This document shows, piece by piece, positions 1-8,880 of a DNA stretch of 64,000 bases (its first letter is position 1; each line of letters begins with the position of its first letter). This stretch comes from Zwartia panacis (GTDB lineage: Bacteria > Pseudomonadota > Gammaproteobacteria > Burkholderiales > Burkholderiaceae_B). The notes under the pieces are model-generated. The model was not told where the DNA came from. It saw only the letters and a list, made by a program, of their open reading frames with translations, and made no database searches. The stretch is from the NCBI RefSeq assembly GCF_030410395.1, contig NZ_JAUHHF010000006.1, positions 111,524 through 175,523 on the forward strand. Reading direction: 5' to 3'. The position numbers and the translations under genes were made by a program.

Positions 1-179
1 CAGGAGACAAGCCTGGCAAGGTTCGTCAGACTAAAACATACAAGCTCACACCAGGTGTGGCACATGTTTATAACGAAGGTGATTTGCATGCCCCGGAACG
101 CGTTGCTTCGACAAGTCTGATCCGTATCGAGGGTACGAACATGTCGAAAGTAAAACGTGCAGCGTACGAGGTTGTTTAG
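1..179 (+). CDS. C-terminal fragment of an unrecognised protein (possibly cupin-like)
   Basis: A reading frame entering at base 3 stays open for 58 codons and stops with TAG at 177-179, so the window begins inside a gene. The visible tail contains PGVAHVYNEGDLHAPERVAS and ends in MSKVKRAAYEVV. The run with His, Asn-Glu-Gly-Asp and a second His resembles the metal-site strand of small cupin proteins, but this is only an impression. The fragment is too short to assign a function. A hairpin follows about 50 bases later. Confidence 0.5.
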   Translation, partial: GDKPGKVRQTKTYKLTPGVAHVYNEGDLHAPERVASTSLIRIEGTNMSKVKRAAYEVV

Positions 180-229
180 AGGTACTTTAAGGGTACTTTA
201 AAGTCCTGCGCTTGAACACAACAAGGAAG

Positions 230-264
230 GCACTCCGAGTCTTTAATATAGACATTCGGAGTGC
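230..264. terminator. hairpin between two converging genes
   Basis: The arms 230-240 and 254-264 pair over 10 of 11 positions (GCACTCCGAGT against ATTCGGAGTGC) with a 13-base loop. It lies between the end of the left-edge gene and the 3' end of the TAXI gene, where a bidirectional terminator would be expected. There is no clear T-run on either side, so termination is inferred from position and stem only. Confidence 0.5.
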
Positions 265-317
265 GCTTCGCGATAATCAGAAATCAAAACACGAAGCAAG
301 CTGTTTACGTTGCTCCG

Positions 318-1271
318 TTACATTGCTCCGACTTCTTTGAAGTACTTGGCCGCACCAGGATGCATGGGGATACCTGCATCTGCCGCCATCATTTTAGGTG
401 TTAATTCACCGATCGCCTTGTTTACGGCAGCCATAGCGGGAATATTTTCAGCCATAGTCTTGACCATTTTATAGACTACATCTTCAGGCATATCGCAACG
501 AACGATTAAATGAGTTTGATAGCCAATGACAGGTACGTCCTTGTCTTGCTTGGGATAGGTTCCAGCTTTGATGATGAGCTTGCTATAGCCTCCATTCATC
601 TTACGCATGCCTTCCATTGTCTTGTCATCAACGGGCACTAACTTGATATCGCGTCCACTGGCCAGATCCATCACGGCCGATGCAGGTGCAGTGGTGCCAA
701 GAGTAAAGACATCGACGTGACCGTCTTTCATCATCGAAACCGCATCCGTGTAGCTAGCCTGGAAGTTCATGCGAGCCAAGCCGCTGTAGTCAAAACCGTT
801 AAGCTTGAGAACAGCTGCGGTGATGGCCTCCGCCGTATTGCCCTTTGACTGGGCGACCAGACGCTTACCCTTTATGTCGGCGTAAGAGTTGATATTAGAT
901 GACGCAGTTGCGACCACTTGAAAGTATTGAGGATAGATGTTGGCCATTTGGCAAACATTGGTCGATTTTTGCTTGAATGGGGGGACACCCATCGCACCAT
1001 CCACAGCACTGCTTGAGTTGGAGAAACCGACCTGCGCTTTACCTTGTTCCACACCAATGACGTTGGCGACGCCCGCACCGGGTTGCGCTGTAATTTGAAG
1101 TCCAGGGATCGCCTTTTCCCACATGCCCTTTAGCGCACCACCGAGCGGCACCCAGACGCCACCTTGGGGGCCGGTCATCAGGGTGACTTGCTGAGCGGAA
1201 GCTGGTGTAGTAGCCAGCAGGGCTGTACCAAGCGCGACTGCTGAAAGTGCGAATTTTGTGGTTTGTTTCAT
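318..1271 (-). CDS. TAXI-family TRAP transporter solute-binding protein
   Basis: 317-aa periplasmic binding protein. Residues 1-27 form a Sec signal peptide (Lys near the start, a hydrophobic core, ASA-type cleavage site before QQ). The mature start VTLMTGPQGGVWVPLGG is typical of TAXI proteins, which feed fused 4TM/12TM TRAP permeases with small organic acids. The ATG has a good ribosome site (GGAG, about 6 bases upstream). No permease lies beside it. The only fused TRAP permease in the window is 15 kb away (16873-18765), so partnership is a guess. The substrate is unknown. Confidence 0.88.
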   Translation of the reverse strand: MKQTTKFALSAVALGTALLATTPASAQQVTLMTGPQGGVWVPLGGALKGMWEKAIPGLQITAQPGAGVANVIGVEQGKAQVGFSNSSSAVDGAMGVPPFKQKSTNVCQMANIYPQYFQVVATASSNINSYADIKGKRLVAQSKGNTAEAITAAVLKLNGFDYSGLARMNFQASYTDAVSMMKDGHVDVFTLGTTAPASAVMDLASGRDIKLVPVDDKTMEGMRKMNGGYSKLIIKAGTYPKQDKDVPVIGYQTHLIVRCDMPEDVVYKMVKTMAENIPAMAAVNKAIGELTPKMMAADAGIPMHPGAAKYFKEVGAM

Positions 1272-1512
1272 GACATCTCCAAATAATTTTTATGCGTGTG
1301 TCACAACTGATATTGGATCAATGTGACTGATACCAAGCGTATGGGTCGGACGATCTGTGAAAGACCAGACCATTTTGCGATTCTATAGAACAGAGCACTA
1401 AAAGTGAATGAGTCAAAACACATCTCTTTATAGGGTGACATACAGAGAAATGACAAGTGCGATCATAAATAACTAGGGTTTACCATGCATCAAAAGACGC
1501 TTAAGGAGGATC

Positions 1513-2778
1513 TCAGGTCAAATTTTCAGTTTTTTGGCTTTTATTAAAGAACAATTGAGAGATGAGATTTCCATCAATCACCTCACCTGCCAACGTACGT
1601 GTCAGAATTTCGCTTCCAAGTAGTTGAGGTGAAAAGATGATGTCAGGGCGGACGCGTTGAATTTTCGACAGATGGGCGGATTCGTTTACAACCGAGACAG
1701 TTTTGACGGTACTGTTGCCGACAAGTTCCTTGGCCGCTAAAACAATAAAAGCATTTTCTGCGTCGTCTTCCTTAAGCGCCAAGATGTATTGCGCATCCGG
1801 CAGACCCGCTTCCTTGAGTACGTCAAGCATGGTTGGATCGCCGATCAGAACATCCGTATGAGGGGGATACTGGTGGGTGATGTTGGGTTGAACAATTGCG
1901 GTGACGTGATGTCCGCGATCCAGCAGGCCAGCGACGACATTCATGGCAAGCGGCGTGGCGCCGCAAATGATGATGTGGTTTTTTCTCATGGAAATAACAG
2001 CCCTTTTCTGAATAAATTTTCTGAGGCTCCCGCCAATGACTGGACCTGCCAATGCGCTGATGGCCGTTGCAAAAACAGTGATGCCGAAAATGACGATGGA
2101 TACGACGAATAAGCGCGCTGTTGGCTCGATAGGCAAAATATCGCCATAGCCGACAGTTGCCATCGTGATGACAGAAAAGTAAAACGCCGAAGTGAGATCT
2201 TCGATGGGCGGTTTGAACTGATCGCCCAGATATAACGTCCCGAACACGGAATAGAACAATAACCAGCTGACACTGACGATGGTGTACATGCTGCTTGCCG
2301 CAAAACTTGAACGACCAAAAACTTGCCAGTTATGGATCAGCAGGACAAACAGTACAACGCTAAAAATAATGATGCCAAAATGACCCTGTGAAGTGTAGAC
2401 ATCAATGATGAGCGCGAAGATCAACAGGATCAATGACATGAGCCAGGCGATTCGGGCGCGCCACAGCAGCCCGATCGACATGATCATCATGCCAAGACCC
2501 AGTGCGAGCCTTGGCAATTCGATCAGTCCTATCGTGTCAATCAGGTCTTGCCAGTTTTCATTCAGAAGCCATCCGTGGTGTTCGGAGGCCATGATGCGTG
2601 AGACAAGTGGCCAAATGAAAATCCATGCGTCCAGAAAAATAAGGAGTCCCAGCCATAAATTGGCCGGGAAAATTCCTTGGATGATTTGAGAACGATTTTT
2701 TTTCAGCACTTGAGTACCAATAAAAGTCTTGAGACTAAATTGATCTATTTTCCTGCGCTTTTCAAGGCCTCTTTCCAC
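1513..2778 (-). CDS. kch: Kch-type potassium channel with RCK/TrkA-N domain
   Basis: 421-aa inner-membrane protein that follows E. coli Kch along its whole length. It has several N-terminal membrane segments (about residues 40-180), a pore with the selectivity filter TVGYGD at about 208-213, then a cytoplasmic Rossmann/RCK domain beginning near residue 268 (HIIICGATPLAMN). The C-terminal block SPQLLGSEILTRTLAGE is characteristic of Kch. The longest frame starts with GTG at 2778, inside the 3' end of the upstream ABC binding-protein gene. GTG at 2709 would also fit the family's N-terminus, so the start is unsure. The overlap suggests co-transcription with the importer upstream. Confidence 0.87.
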   Translation of the reverse strand: MERGLEKRRKIDQFSLKTFIGTQVLKKNRSQIIQGIFPANLWLGLLIFLDAWIFIWPLVSRIMASEHHGWLLNENWQDLIDTIGLIELPRLALGLGMMIMSIGLLWRARIAWLMSLILLIFALIIDVYTSQGHFGIIIFSVVLFVLLIHNWQVFGRSSFAASSMYTIVSVSWLLFYSVFGTLYLGDQFKPPIEDLTSAFYFSVITMATVGYGDILPIEPTARLFVVSIVIFGITVFATAISALAGPVIGGSLRKFIQKRAVISMRKNHIIICGATPLAMNVVAGLLDRGHHVTAIVQPNITHQYPPHTDVLIGDPTMLDVLKEAGLPDAQYILALKEDDAENAFIVLAAKELVGNSTVKTVSVVNESAHLSKIQRVRPDIIFSPQLLGSEILTRTLAGEVIDGNLISQLFFNKSQKTENLT

Positions 2779-3752
2779 AAGTCAATCACAACCTTGTAGT
2801 CGGCGGCGGCTTTGGCTGGGTCAGTACCCACCACTTTGATGTTGCTCAGGTTCGGTAGTTTGGTCAGTTTAGCGACATCGATATCGGAGCGCGTTGGGCG
2901 GCGGAAATTTTGTACGAGTTCAGCCTCTTGTACTTCTTTAGACAGTAAGACATCGTAAAGTTGTTGCGCAGCAGCTGCACCGTTTTTTGGGTTTTTGATG
3001 ATGGCGACGGCTTCAGGTGCGATAAAGGCGCCTTCTTGAGGGTAGACAAGCTCGATCTCTTTCTGACCACCCGCTACGTATGAATAGGCTGCGTATTCCA
3101 TTGTGATACCAATCGGATATTCGCCGTTTGCAACGCCTTTATAGACTTGAGCTGAGCTTTTGGAGATCACTACATTGGCTGCAAGTTTCTTGAGACCCTC
3201 TGCGCCAAACAGTTGATAAACGCCGTAGACTTGGTCGTAGGCACTGCCCGAAGTAACTGGATCGCCAATGATGATTTTATTTTTCCAAACGGGGGAAAAG
3301 AGATCTGCCCAGCTTTTAGGCGCCGTTGCGCCCTTGAGCTGCTTATTGTTGACCATGATGATCATGACATGGGCGTTGGAGCCTACCCATAAATTGTCAG
3401 GGCCTTTGAATTGAGGTGCGATGTCTTTAGCTTGTGCGGATTCGTAAGGTTGAAAGTTTTGACGAAAGGCGGCCATCGTGCCAAAACCAGCACCCCAAAC
3501 GACATCACCCAGAGGATTTTTGGCCTCAGCCTCGATACGCTTCATCAGTGCCCCGGTGCCGGAGGTGACTTTCTGAATGTTGAGCGTAGGCGTGGTCTTT
3601 TTTGCCACATCCGTGGCGGTATCGATCACTTGTACATTGTTTGAGGTGTACATCACCGCGTTATTGGCGGATACAGTCGCGGTCATTGTTAAAAGAGCGA
3701 ATGCACCGAGTGTCGAGGGTAAGATGCGACGAATAAAGGTCGTATGTGTCAT
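2745..3752 (-). CDS. ABC transporter substrate-binding protein (iron/2-aminoethylphosphonate type)
   Basis: 335-aa periplasmic protein with a signal peptide (residues 1-29, cleavage near VSA) and the extracellular solute-binding family 1 fold. The AVMYTSNN start and the DVVWGAGF and IIGDPVTSGSAYDQV blocks match the group that includes ferric iron and 2-aminoethylphosphonate receptors. The paired tyrosines that bind iron in FbpA are not evident, so an organic ligand is at least as likely. The ATG is preceded by AGGAG. It lies 15 bases from the permease and completes a binding protein/permease/ATPase set reading leftward from 6537. Confidence 0.82.
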   Translation of the reverse strand: MTHTTFIRRILPSTLGAFALLTMTATVSANNAVMYTSNNVQVIDTATDVAKKTTPTLNIQKVTSGTGALMKRIEAEAKNPLGDVVWGAGFGTMAAFRQNFQPYESAQAKDIAPQFKGPDNLWVGSNAHVMIIMVNNKQLKGATAPKSWADLFSPVWKNKIIIGDPVTSGSAYDQVYGVYQLFGAEGLKKLAANVVISKSSAQVYKGVANGEYPIGITMEYAAYSYVAGGQKEIELVYPQEGAFIAPEAVAIIKNPKNGAAAAQQLYDVLLSKEVQEAELVQNFRRPTRSDIDVAKLTKLPNLSNIKVVGTDPAKAAADYKVVIDLWKEALKSAGK

Positions 3753-3767
3753 GTAAGGACTCCTGAT

Positions 3768-5435
3768 TTAAGGATTGTGACTGGAGAACAGGTCAAGTTT
3801 TAAAAAGCGGATCGCTAAATAGACGGGTATTAAGATCACAGTCATCAAAATGACCCCATAGGCAGAGGCGCGGGCAAGATAACCCGAATCGATCTGTCGA
3901 TACATTTCAATTGGCATCGTTTCCATACCGCCAAAATACAAAACAATGGTAGCTGATATTTCTGATAACGATGTAACCCACATCAGGATGGCAGCCGCCA
4001 GAATGGCGGGTTTCATAATGGGCAAAATGACTTTGAAAAAACTTTTGATGGGTGGCACCCCAAGATTGATCGATGCTTCCTCGATCGAGTCTGGGATGCT
4101 GTAGAGCGAGGCGGAAGCCGAGCGGATGGAAAAGGGGACTTTGCGGACAAAGTAGGCGGCTGCCATGATCGCCCATGTCCCCGTGAGAATAATCACGCCA
4201 CTGTTATAAGTTTGAATCAGGGCAATACCCAGTACTGTCCCGGAGATCGCTAGTGGCAACATGACGACATAATCCAGAATGGATACGAGCCACATTCTTT
4301 TTTTGACAATCAGGTAACTCACGATCGTGGCGAAGCAGGTACCGATCAGTGTTGCAATGCTTGCAAGTGACAGAGAATTAAAAATGGGACCTGGGGCTTG
4401 TCGCAGGGCACGATCCATGTTTTCAAGTGTGAAGGTTCCATATTGCATGACTGGACCACTTGCTTTGGTGAACGCTCCAATCAAAACAATGATGGCGGGA
4501 ATGAGAGACAAGGCAACAAAAAGCAGCACCATGACTGTTAAGAGCCCTGCGGCAAAGCCTTTGGCCCGTATGGGCTTAGGCGCTCGTCCCTGCTGCATTT
4601 GATAGGTTTTCCGCTCCACAATGGTCTTTTGTAAAAAGAGCACCAGACCAACTAGCAGGATAGACAGCACGGCAAGTACGCTTTGCATCGTGGGATCCGA
4701 ACCCATTTCTGAAAGAAAGGTCGTGTAAGTCAGGGATGACAATACATCGACTGAACCTCCTAAAATCATCGGTATCGAAAAGTTATCAACAGCCAGAGTA
4801 AAGACCACCATGGCATTGATCAACAGCGCAGGCGCCAGCACGGGCAAAGTGACAGTCAGTGTGCGTCTAAGCCCGCTTGCACCCAAATTGGTGGCAGCCT
4901 CTTCGATTGTGCCATCAATCGCTTTGAGGGCGGCAAGCATGCCAATATAGGCGTAGGTGTAGTCATTCAGAATCAGTGTATAGGTCATGCCAAACCAGCC
5001 ATAAAAGCTGGGTAGTTCTATCCCAACAAACTCCAGCGCTCGACGCGCCAAACCGTTGTTGCCCAGCAGCATCAGCCAGGCTTGTGAAACGACAATATCT
5101 GGTAATACGATGGTCGCAAGTGGCAGAAGCGCGACTATTGATTTCCCTGGGAAATCAAAACGGGTGACAACATAGGCGAGCGGTGCGCCGATGAGCATGC
5201 ACCCAAGCGTTGCACTCACACCAAGTCGTAAGGTGTTGAAAAAAGCATCAACGTAGCGTGGATTATCCAGAAAAGCTTGAAAGCCGGCCAAACTGAAGTC
5301 GCCAGTTTTGATATCCACCACGCTGAAATAAAAAAGTGAGAGCAGTGGCCATACGACAAAAAATGTCAGTACGCCCAGGCATAGGAGTGCAGGCAGGAAC
5401 CAGGGTGATATGCTTTTTTTAAAAAAGAGGTTCAT
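3768..5435 (-). CDS. ABC transporter permease, two fused BPD-type domains
   Basis: 555-aa inner-membrane protein with about 12 membrane segments arranged as two binding-protein-dependent permease halves. EAA-type loops are visible in both (EEAATNLGASGLRR near 180 and EEASINLGVPPIKS near 460). This duplicated architecture is that of FbpB, ThiP and the PhnU/PhnV-like permeases. It starts 10 bases after the stop of the ATPase gene and ends 15 bases before the binding protein, so all three are one operon. Substrate specificity cannot be read from it. Confidence 0.87.
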   Translation of the reverse strand: MNLFFKKSISPWFLPALLCLGVLTFFVVWPLLSLFYFSVVDIKTGDFSLAGFQAFLDNPRYVDAFFNTLRLGVSATLGCMLIGAPLAYVVTRFDFPGKSIVALLPLATIVLPDIVVSQAWLMLLGNNGLARRALEFVGIELPSFYGWFGMTYTLILNDYTYAYIGMLAALKAIDGTIEEAATNLGASGLRRTLTVTLPVLAPALLINAMVVFTLAVDNFSIPMILGGSVDVLSSLTYTTFLSEMGSDPTMQSVLAVLSILLVGLVLFLQKTIVERKTYQMQQGRAPKPIRAKGFAAGLLTVMVLLFVALSLIPAIIVLIGAFTKASGPVMQYGTFTLENMDRALRQAPGPIFNSLSLASIATLIGTCFATIVSYLIVKKRMWLVSILDYVVMLPLAISGTVLGIALIQTYNSGVIILTGTWAIMAAAYFVRKVPFSIRSASASLYSIPDSIEEASINLGVPPIKSFFKVILPIMKPAILAAAILMWVTSLSEISATIVLYFGGMETMPIEMYRQIDSGYLARASAYGVILMTVILIPVYLAIRFLKLDLFSSHNP

Positions 5436-5445
5436 GTGTGTCGAC

Positions 5446-6537
5446 CTATACCAGAACGAGTCGACATTCAGGAGAGAAGTTCAGAAATACAGCCTCTCCA
5501 GCTTGTTTGCGCGGATCGTCAGCCGCAGCAACGTCCGCCATCAGCGTGTTGCCATCCACAAGCTTCACGCAGTAAGTGACTTTGAATCCCAGGTAACGTC
5601 TGAATACGACATGCGCAGGCACGGAATGGGTGCTTGTTTTCGAGGCGGTCTGAATGTGAATGTGTTCAGCCCGCACCGCGAGTTGATACGTTGCTTGCAA
5701 AGACTTGGCCGATGCTTGCGCATGTGCGGTGATTGTCGGATCGCTATCAATCAACACGACGCCTCCAGCAATCGCAACTTCAGTTTGTGTGCCGCGTGAA
5801 GTCCAATCAGTGATGGGAATCAAGTTTGCGCCACCTATAAAGTCCGCTGCATAGGCTGTAAGCGGACGCGAGTATAGGCCTTCGGGTGTGTCGAGCTGAT
5901 CAATTCTCCCACTGCGTAACAGCGCGATCCGGTCTGACATGGAAAGTGCCTCTTCCTGGTCATGCGTCACGAAAATCGTTGTGATTTTGGCCTCTTGCTG
6001 GAGCTCACGGATGACATCGCGCATTTGAATGCGTAATTTCGCATCCAGATTTGAGAGGGGCTCGTCCATCAACAGGATTCTGGGTTCGATCACCAGTGCT
6101 CGGGCCAGCGCGACACGCTGACGCTGACCGCCTGACAGTTCTCCGGGGTAGCGTTTTTTGAGATGAGCGAGTTCGACGCGCTGCAAAATACGATCGACTT
6201 TCGTGTCAATAAGTTGACTTGAAAATTTTCTTACACGTAAACCGTAGGCAACGTTATCAAAGACAGTTTTATCAGGAAACAAGGCATAGTCTTGAAACAC
6301 CATGCCTGTTTCTCTTTTGTGCGCGGCAAGGTGGGTGACGTCTTTTTCCCCGATATGAACCTGACCTGCATCAGGGATGATAAAGCCCGCAATCATGCGC
6401 AGCAATGTCGTTTTGCCGCAGCCACTCGGACCCAGAAGTGTGAAAAACTCACCATGCGCCACCGCGAGAGAAAGCTGATCAATGATGGTGACATCGCCAT
6501 ATTTTTTGACGACGTTGCTGAGTTTAATTTCTGCCAT
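5446..6537 (-). CDS. ABC transporter ATP-binding protein (FbpC/PotA-like)
   Basis: 363-aa ATPase. Walker A GPSGCGKTT lies near residue 37, the signature LSGGQRQRVALARAL near 135, and Walker B LLMDEPLSNLD follows. The final 120 residues form a TOBE-like regulatory domain of the iron/polyamine/aminoethylphosphonate importer group. First gene of the three-gene importer operon. It is divergent from the PLP enzyme at 6658 across 120 bases that should carry promoters for both. That pairing hints the imported compound may be metabolised by the neighbour. Confidence 0.88.
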   Translation of the reverse strand: MAEIKLSNVVKKYGDVTIIDQLSLAVAHGEFFTLLGPSGCGKTTLLRMIAGFIIPDAGQVHIGEKDVTHLAAHKRETGMVFQDYALFPDKTVFDNVAYGLRVRKFSSQLIDTKVDRILQRVELAHLKKRYPGELSGGQRQRVALARALVIEPRILLMDEPLSNLDAKLRIQMRDVIRELQQEAKITTIFVTHDQEEALSMSDRIALLRSGRIDQLDTPEGLYSRPLTAYAADFIGGANLIPITDWTSRGTQTEVAIAGGVVLIDSDPTITAHAQASAKSLQATYQLAVRAEHIHIQTASKTSTHSVPAHVVFRRYLGFKVTYCVKLVDGNTLMADVAAADDPRKQAGEAVFLNFSPECRLVLV

Positions 6538-6657
6538 GTGTGCCGAAGAATAAAAAAATTTGAGCCTCAGGTGACTCGAGACGATTTTCCCTGAGATCTT
6601 AATGGTAGCCTATTCGTTTTACGTACGACCTCTCATTGAACATAACGAGAAATAGAC

Positions 6658-7773
6658 ATGTCACCTTGGAAAGCCGCGCATCCCGGAGATGCTTTTGAAG
6701 ATATCGATACGCCCGCCCTGGTTCTGGACCTTGATGCGTTCGAGCGCAATCTTGCTCGCATGACACAGGCGCTCGCTGGCAGCAAAATGCGCCTGCGACC
6801 GCATGCGAAAAGCCATAAGTGTCCGGATATTGCACTGCGGCAGATCCAGCAGGGTGCGATCGGGATTTGTTGCCAAAAGGTCAGCGAAGCCGCCCGATTT
6901 GTCGAGGCGGGGGTCAAGGATGTCCTGATCACCAATCAAATCGTCGGCGCCAGAAAAGTGGCTCACGCGATGGATCTCGCCGCGCGGGCGACAATCGGTG
7001 TGTTGGTCGATCACCCGAGTCAGGTTGCGCAGTTCGACCATGCTAGTCAGGAACGCAAAACGACGATTGATGTCTACATTGAGGTCGATGTGGGGATGGG
7101 GCGCTGCGGCGTGAGCTCAGTCCAGGAGGTCACCGACTTGGCGCAGCAAATCACTGCTGCGCCTTATCTGCGTTTCATGGGTCTGCAGTGTTATCACGGG
7201 AGTGCACAGCACTATCGCGAGCCCGAGCAGCGTCAGGCTGCGATCCGTCAGGCCAGCGATATTGCCGTGACGATGCGTCATGCCCTCGAAAAGCTCGGGA
7301 TCAAGGTCGAAAGGATCACTGGAGCTGGAACAGGCTCAGTGGCTTTGGAGCGAGACTCTGGTGTGTTCAATGAAGTGCAATCCGGTTCTTATGTTTTTAT
7401 GGATGCGGATTACGCAAAAAATCATCAAGGTCCGCAAGACGTCCAGTTCGAACACGCGCTATTTGTGAAAACTGGCGTGATGAGTCGACCAACCGCCGAT
7501 CGCGCGGTGGTGGACGCGGGTCTCAAAGCTTCAAGCGTGGACTCAGGGCTGCCGGTCGTTTGGAAAAAGCCAGGAGTTCATTACACCAAAGCGAGCGATG
7601 AGCATGGCGTATTGCAAACTGAGCAAGCCAATGACCCGGCGCTTGGAGATTTTGTTTTGCTGATCCCGGGACATTGCGATCCAACGGTCAATTTGTATGA
7701 CGAATTGATTTGTTATCGAGCGGGTAAGGTTGAAGCGGTCTGGCCCATCACCGCACGCGGTGCCGCACTTTAA
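6658..7773 (+). CDS. DSD1-family PLP enzyme (D-threonine / 3-hydroxy-D-aspartate aldolase-like)
   Basis: 371-aa cytoplasmic fold-type III PLP enzyme. The alanine-racemase-like N-terminal barrel begins with DIDTPALVLDLDAFERNL, and the PLP lysine is expected in RPHAKSHK (about residue 51). The C-terminal PGHCDPTVNLYDE carries the His and Cys that bind the divalent metal in D-serine dehydratase and D-threonine aldolase. Relatives cleave D-3-hydroxy amino acids to glycine plus an aldehyde (glyoxylate from 3-hydroxy-D-aspartate) or dehydrate D-serine. Which reaction applies is not decidable here. A Bug receptor follows 34 bases downstream and is probably co-transcribed. Confidence 0.85.
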   Translation: MSPWKAAHPGDAFEDIDTPALVLDLDAFERNLARMTQALAGSKMRLRPHAKSHKCPDIALRQIQQGAIGICCQKVSEAARFVEAGVKDVLITNQIVGARKVAHAMDLAARATIGVLVDHPSQVAQFDHASQERKTTIDVYIEVDVGMGRCGVSSVQEVTDLAQQITAAPYLRFMGLQCYHGSAQHYREPEQRQAAIRQASDIAVTMRHALEKLGIKVERITGAGTGSVALERDSGVFNEVQSGSYVFMDADYAKNHQGPQDVQFEHALFVKTGVMSRPTADRAVVDAGLKASSVDSGLPVVWKKPGVHYTKASDEHGVLQTEQANDPALGDFVLLIPGHCDPTVNLYDELICYRAGKVEAVWPITARGAAL

Positions 7774-7807
7774 AGTGAGTATTTAAAACAATATCCAGGA
7801 GACAAAT

Positions 7808-8812
7808 GTGTATATAAATAAGACTGTAGTGCGTTTTGCAGGGATGAGAATGGTCATGGCTGCGTCGACAATGATTGTGCTCGGCGCGTCCCAAATTTCA
7901 ATGGCCCAAAATGCCGCCGCCTATCCCCAGGAACCCGTCAAATTCATCGTGCCTTATCCCGCGGGAGGTGTGAGCGATGTATCTAGTCGTGCGATTGCTT
8001 CGGCCCTGGGCAACAAGATTGGCGCCAATATGGTGATCGAGAATAAGGCGGGTGCCGCCTCGACTGTCGCCAGTACGTATGTTGCAGGTCAAAAACCTAA
8101 CGGATATACGCTCTATGCTGCGCCGGTCTCCATCGTCATTAATCCCGCTTTGCAAGGAGCCGTAAGCTACAAGCCGTATGAGAGTTTTACGCCGATTTCA
8201 ATGATGATGACGGCACCGTTTGTCTTGCAAACGAATAAAGATTTGCCAGTCAATAACGCCAAAGAATTAGTTGAACTGATCAAGAAGAATCCCGATAAAT
8301 ACGCGATTGGTACCTCTGGAGTGGGATCGATCAATCACCTTGCGGCTGAGTACTTTATCAAGCAGTTCGGTTTGAAAATGGTCGTGGCACATTACAAAGG
8401 GGGTATGCCCGCTGCACAGGACATGATTGGCGGACAGGTGCAGATGATGTTCTCGGCCGCAAGCGAGGCCATGCCTTTTATCAGTAGTGGCAAGACCCGA
8501 GGTTTGGCTGTGACCTCCATGGAGCGTATGTCGACGCTTCCTGACTTGCCGACTATGAACGAAGCTTTGGGTACCAAAGATTTTGAAGCGACATTCTGGC
8601 TGGCATTGGTGTCACCTGCTGTTCTGGACCCAGCGTTGCAAGCGAAATTGTCGAGTGCGATGCAGTCATTGAGTCAGGATGATGAGTTACGCAAGCGTTT
8701 GGGTCAGCTTGGCATCGAGCTGAATACTTCAGCCCCCGAAGTCGTCACGGCGAATCTCAAGCGTGACGAGGTGAAGTGGACGACCCTGATTAAAGAACTG
8801 AATTTGAAATAA
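7808..8812 (+). CDS. Bug-family (TctC-like) solute-binding protein
   Basis: 334-aa periplasmic receptor with a signal peptide ending near MAQNAAA (about residue 36). The Bug signature YPQEPVKFIVPYPAGGVSDVSSR places the ligand's carboxylates on the first loop. The start is GTG at 7808, preceded by AGGAGA with 5-base spacing. The ATG two bases earlier runs into a stop after three codons. It probably forms a transcription unit with the PLP enzyme upstream and ends at a strong terminator. It has no TctA/TctB of its own, although the TctBA genes lie just beyond on the other strand. Confidence 0.9.
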   Translation: MYINKTVVRFAGMRMVMAASTMIVLGASQISMAQNAAAYPQEPVKFIVPYPAGGVSDVSSRAIASALGNKIGANMVIENKAGAASTVASTYVAGQKPNGYTLYAAPVSIVINPALQGAVSYKPYESFTPISMMMTAPFVLQTNKDLPVNNAKELVELIKKNPDKYAIGTSGVGSINHLAAEYFIKQFGLKMVVAHYKGGMPAAQDMIGGQVQMMFSAASEAMPFISSGKTRGLAVTSMERMSTLPDLPTMNEALGTKDFEATFWLALVSPAVLDPALQAKLSSAMQSLSQDDELRKRLGQLGIELNTSAPEVVTANLKRDEVKWTTLIKELNLK

Positions 8813-8820
8813 AGAGATCA

Positions 8821-8850
8821 AAAAAAACTGCGCATCATGCGCAGTTTTTT
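8821..8850. terminator. bidirectional Rho-independent terminator
   Basis: Stem CTGCGCA / TGCGCAG with a three-base loop at 8835-8837, extended by seven A on the left and six T on the right that also pair. Because of the A-run and T-run it works in both directions. It sits between the 3' ends of the plus-strand Bug gene and the minus-strand tctA gene. Confidence 0.9.
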
Positions 8851-8880
8851 ATTCATGATAGTTTTGAATTCAAGTTCAAT

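Noticed and set aside
2745..6537. ferric iron importer (fbpABC)
   Set aside because: The gene set looks similar, but the receptor lacks the paired Tyr, there is no Fur box upstream, and a clear FbpABC system exists at 18953-22897. The substrate is left open.
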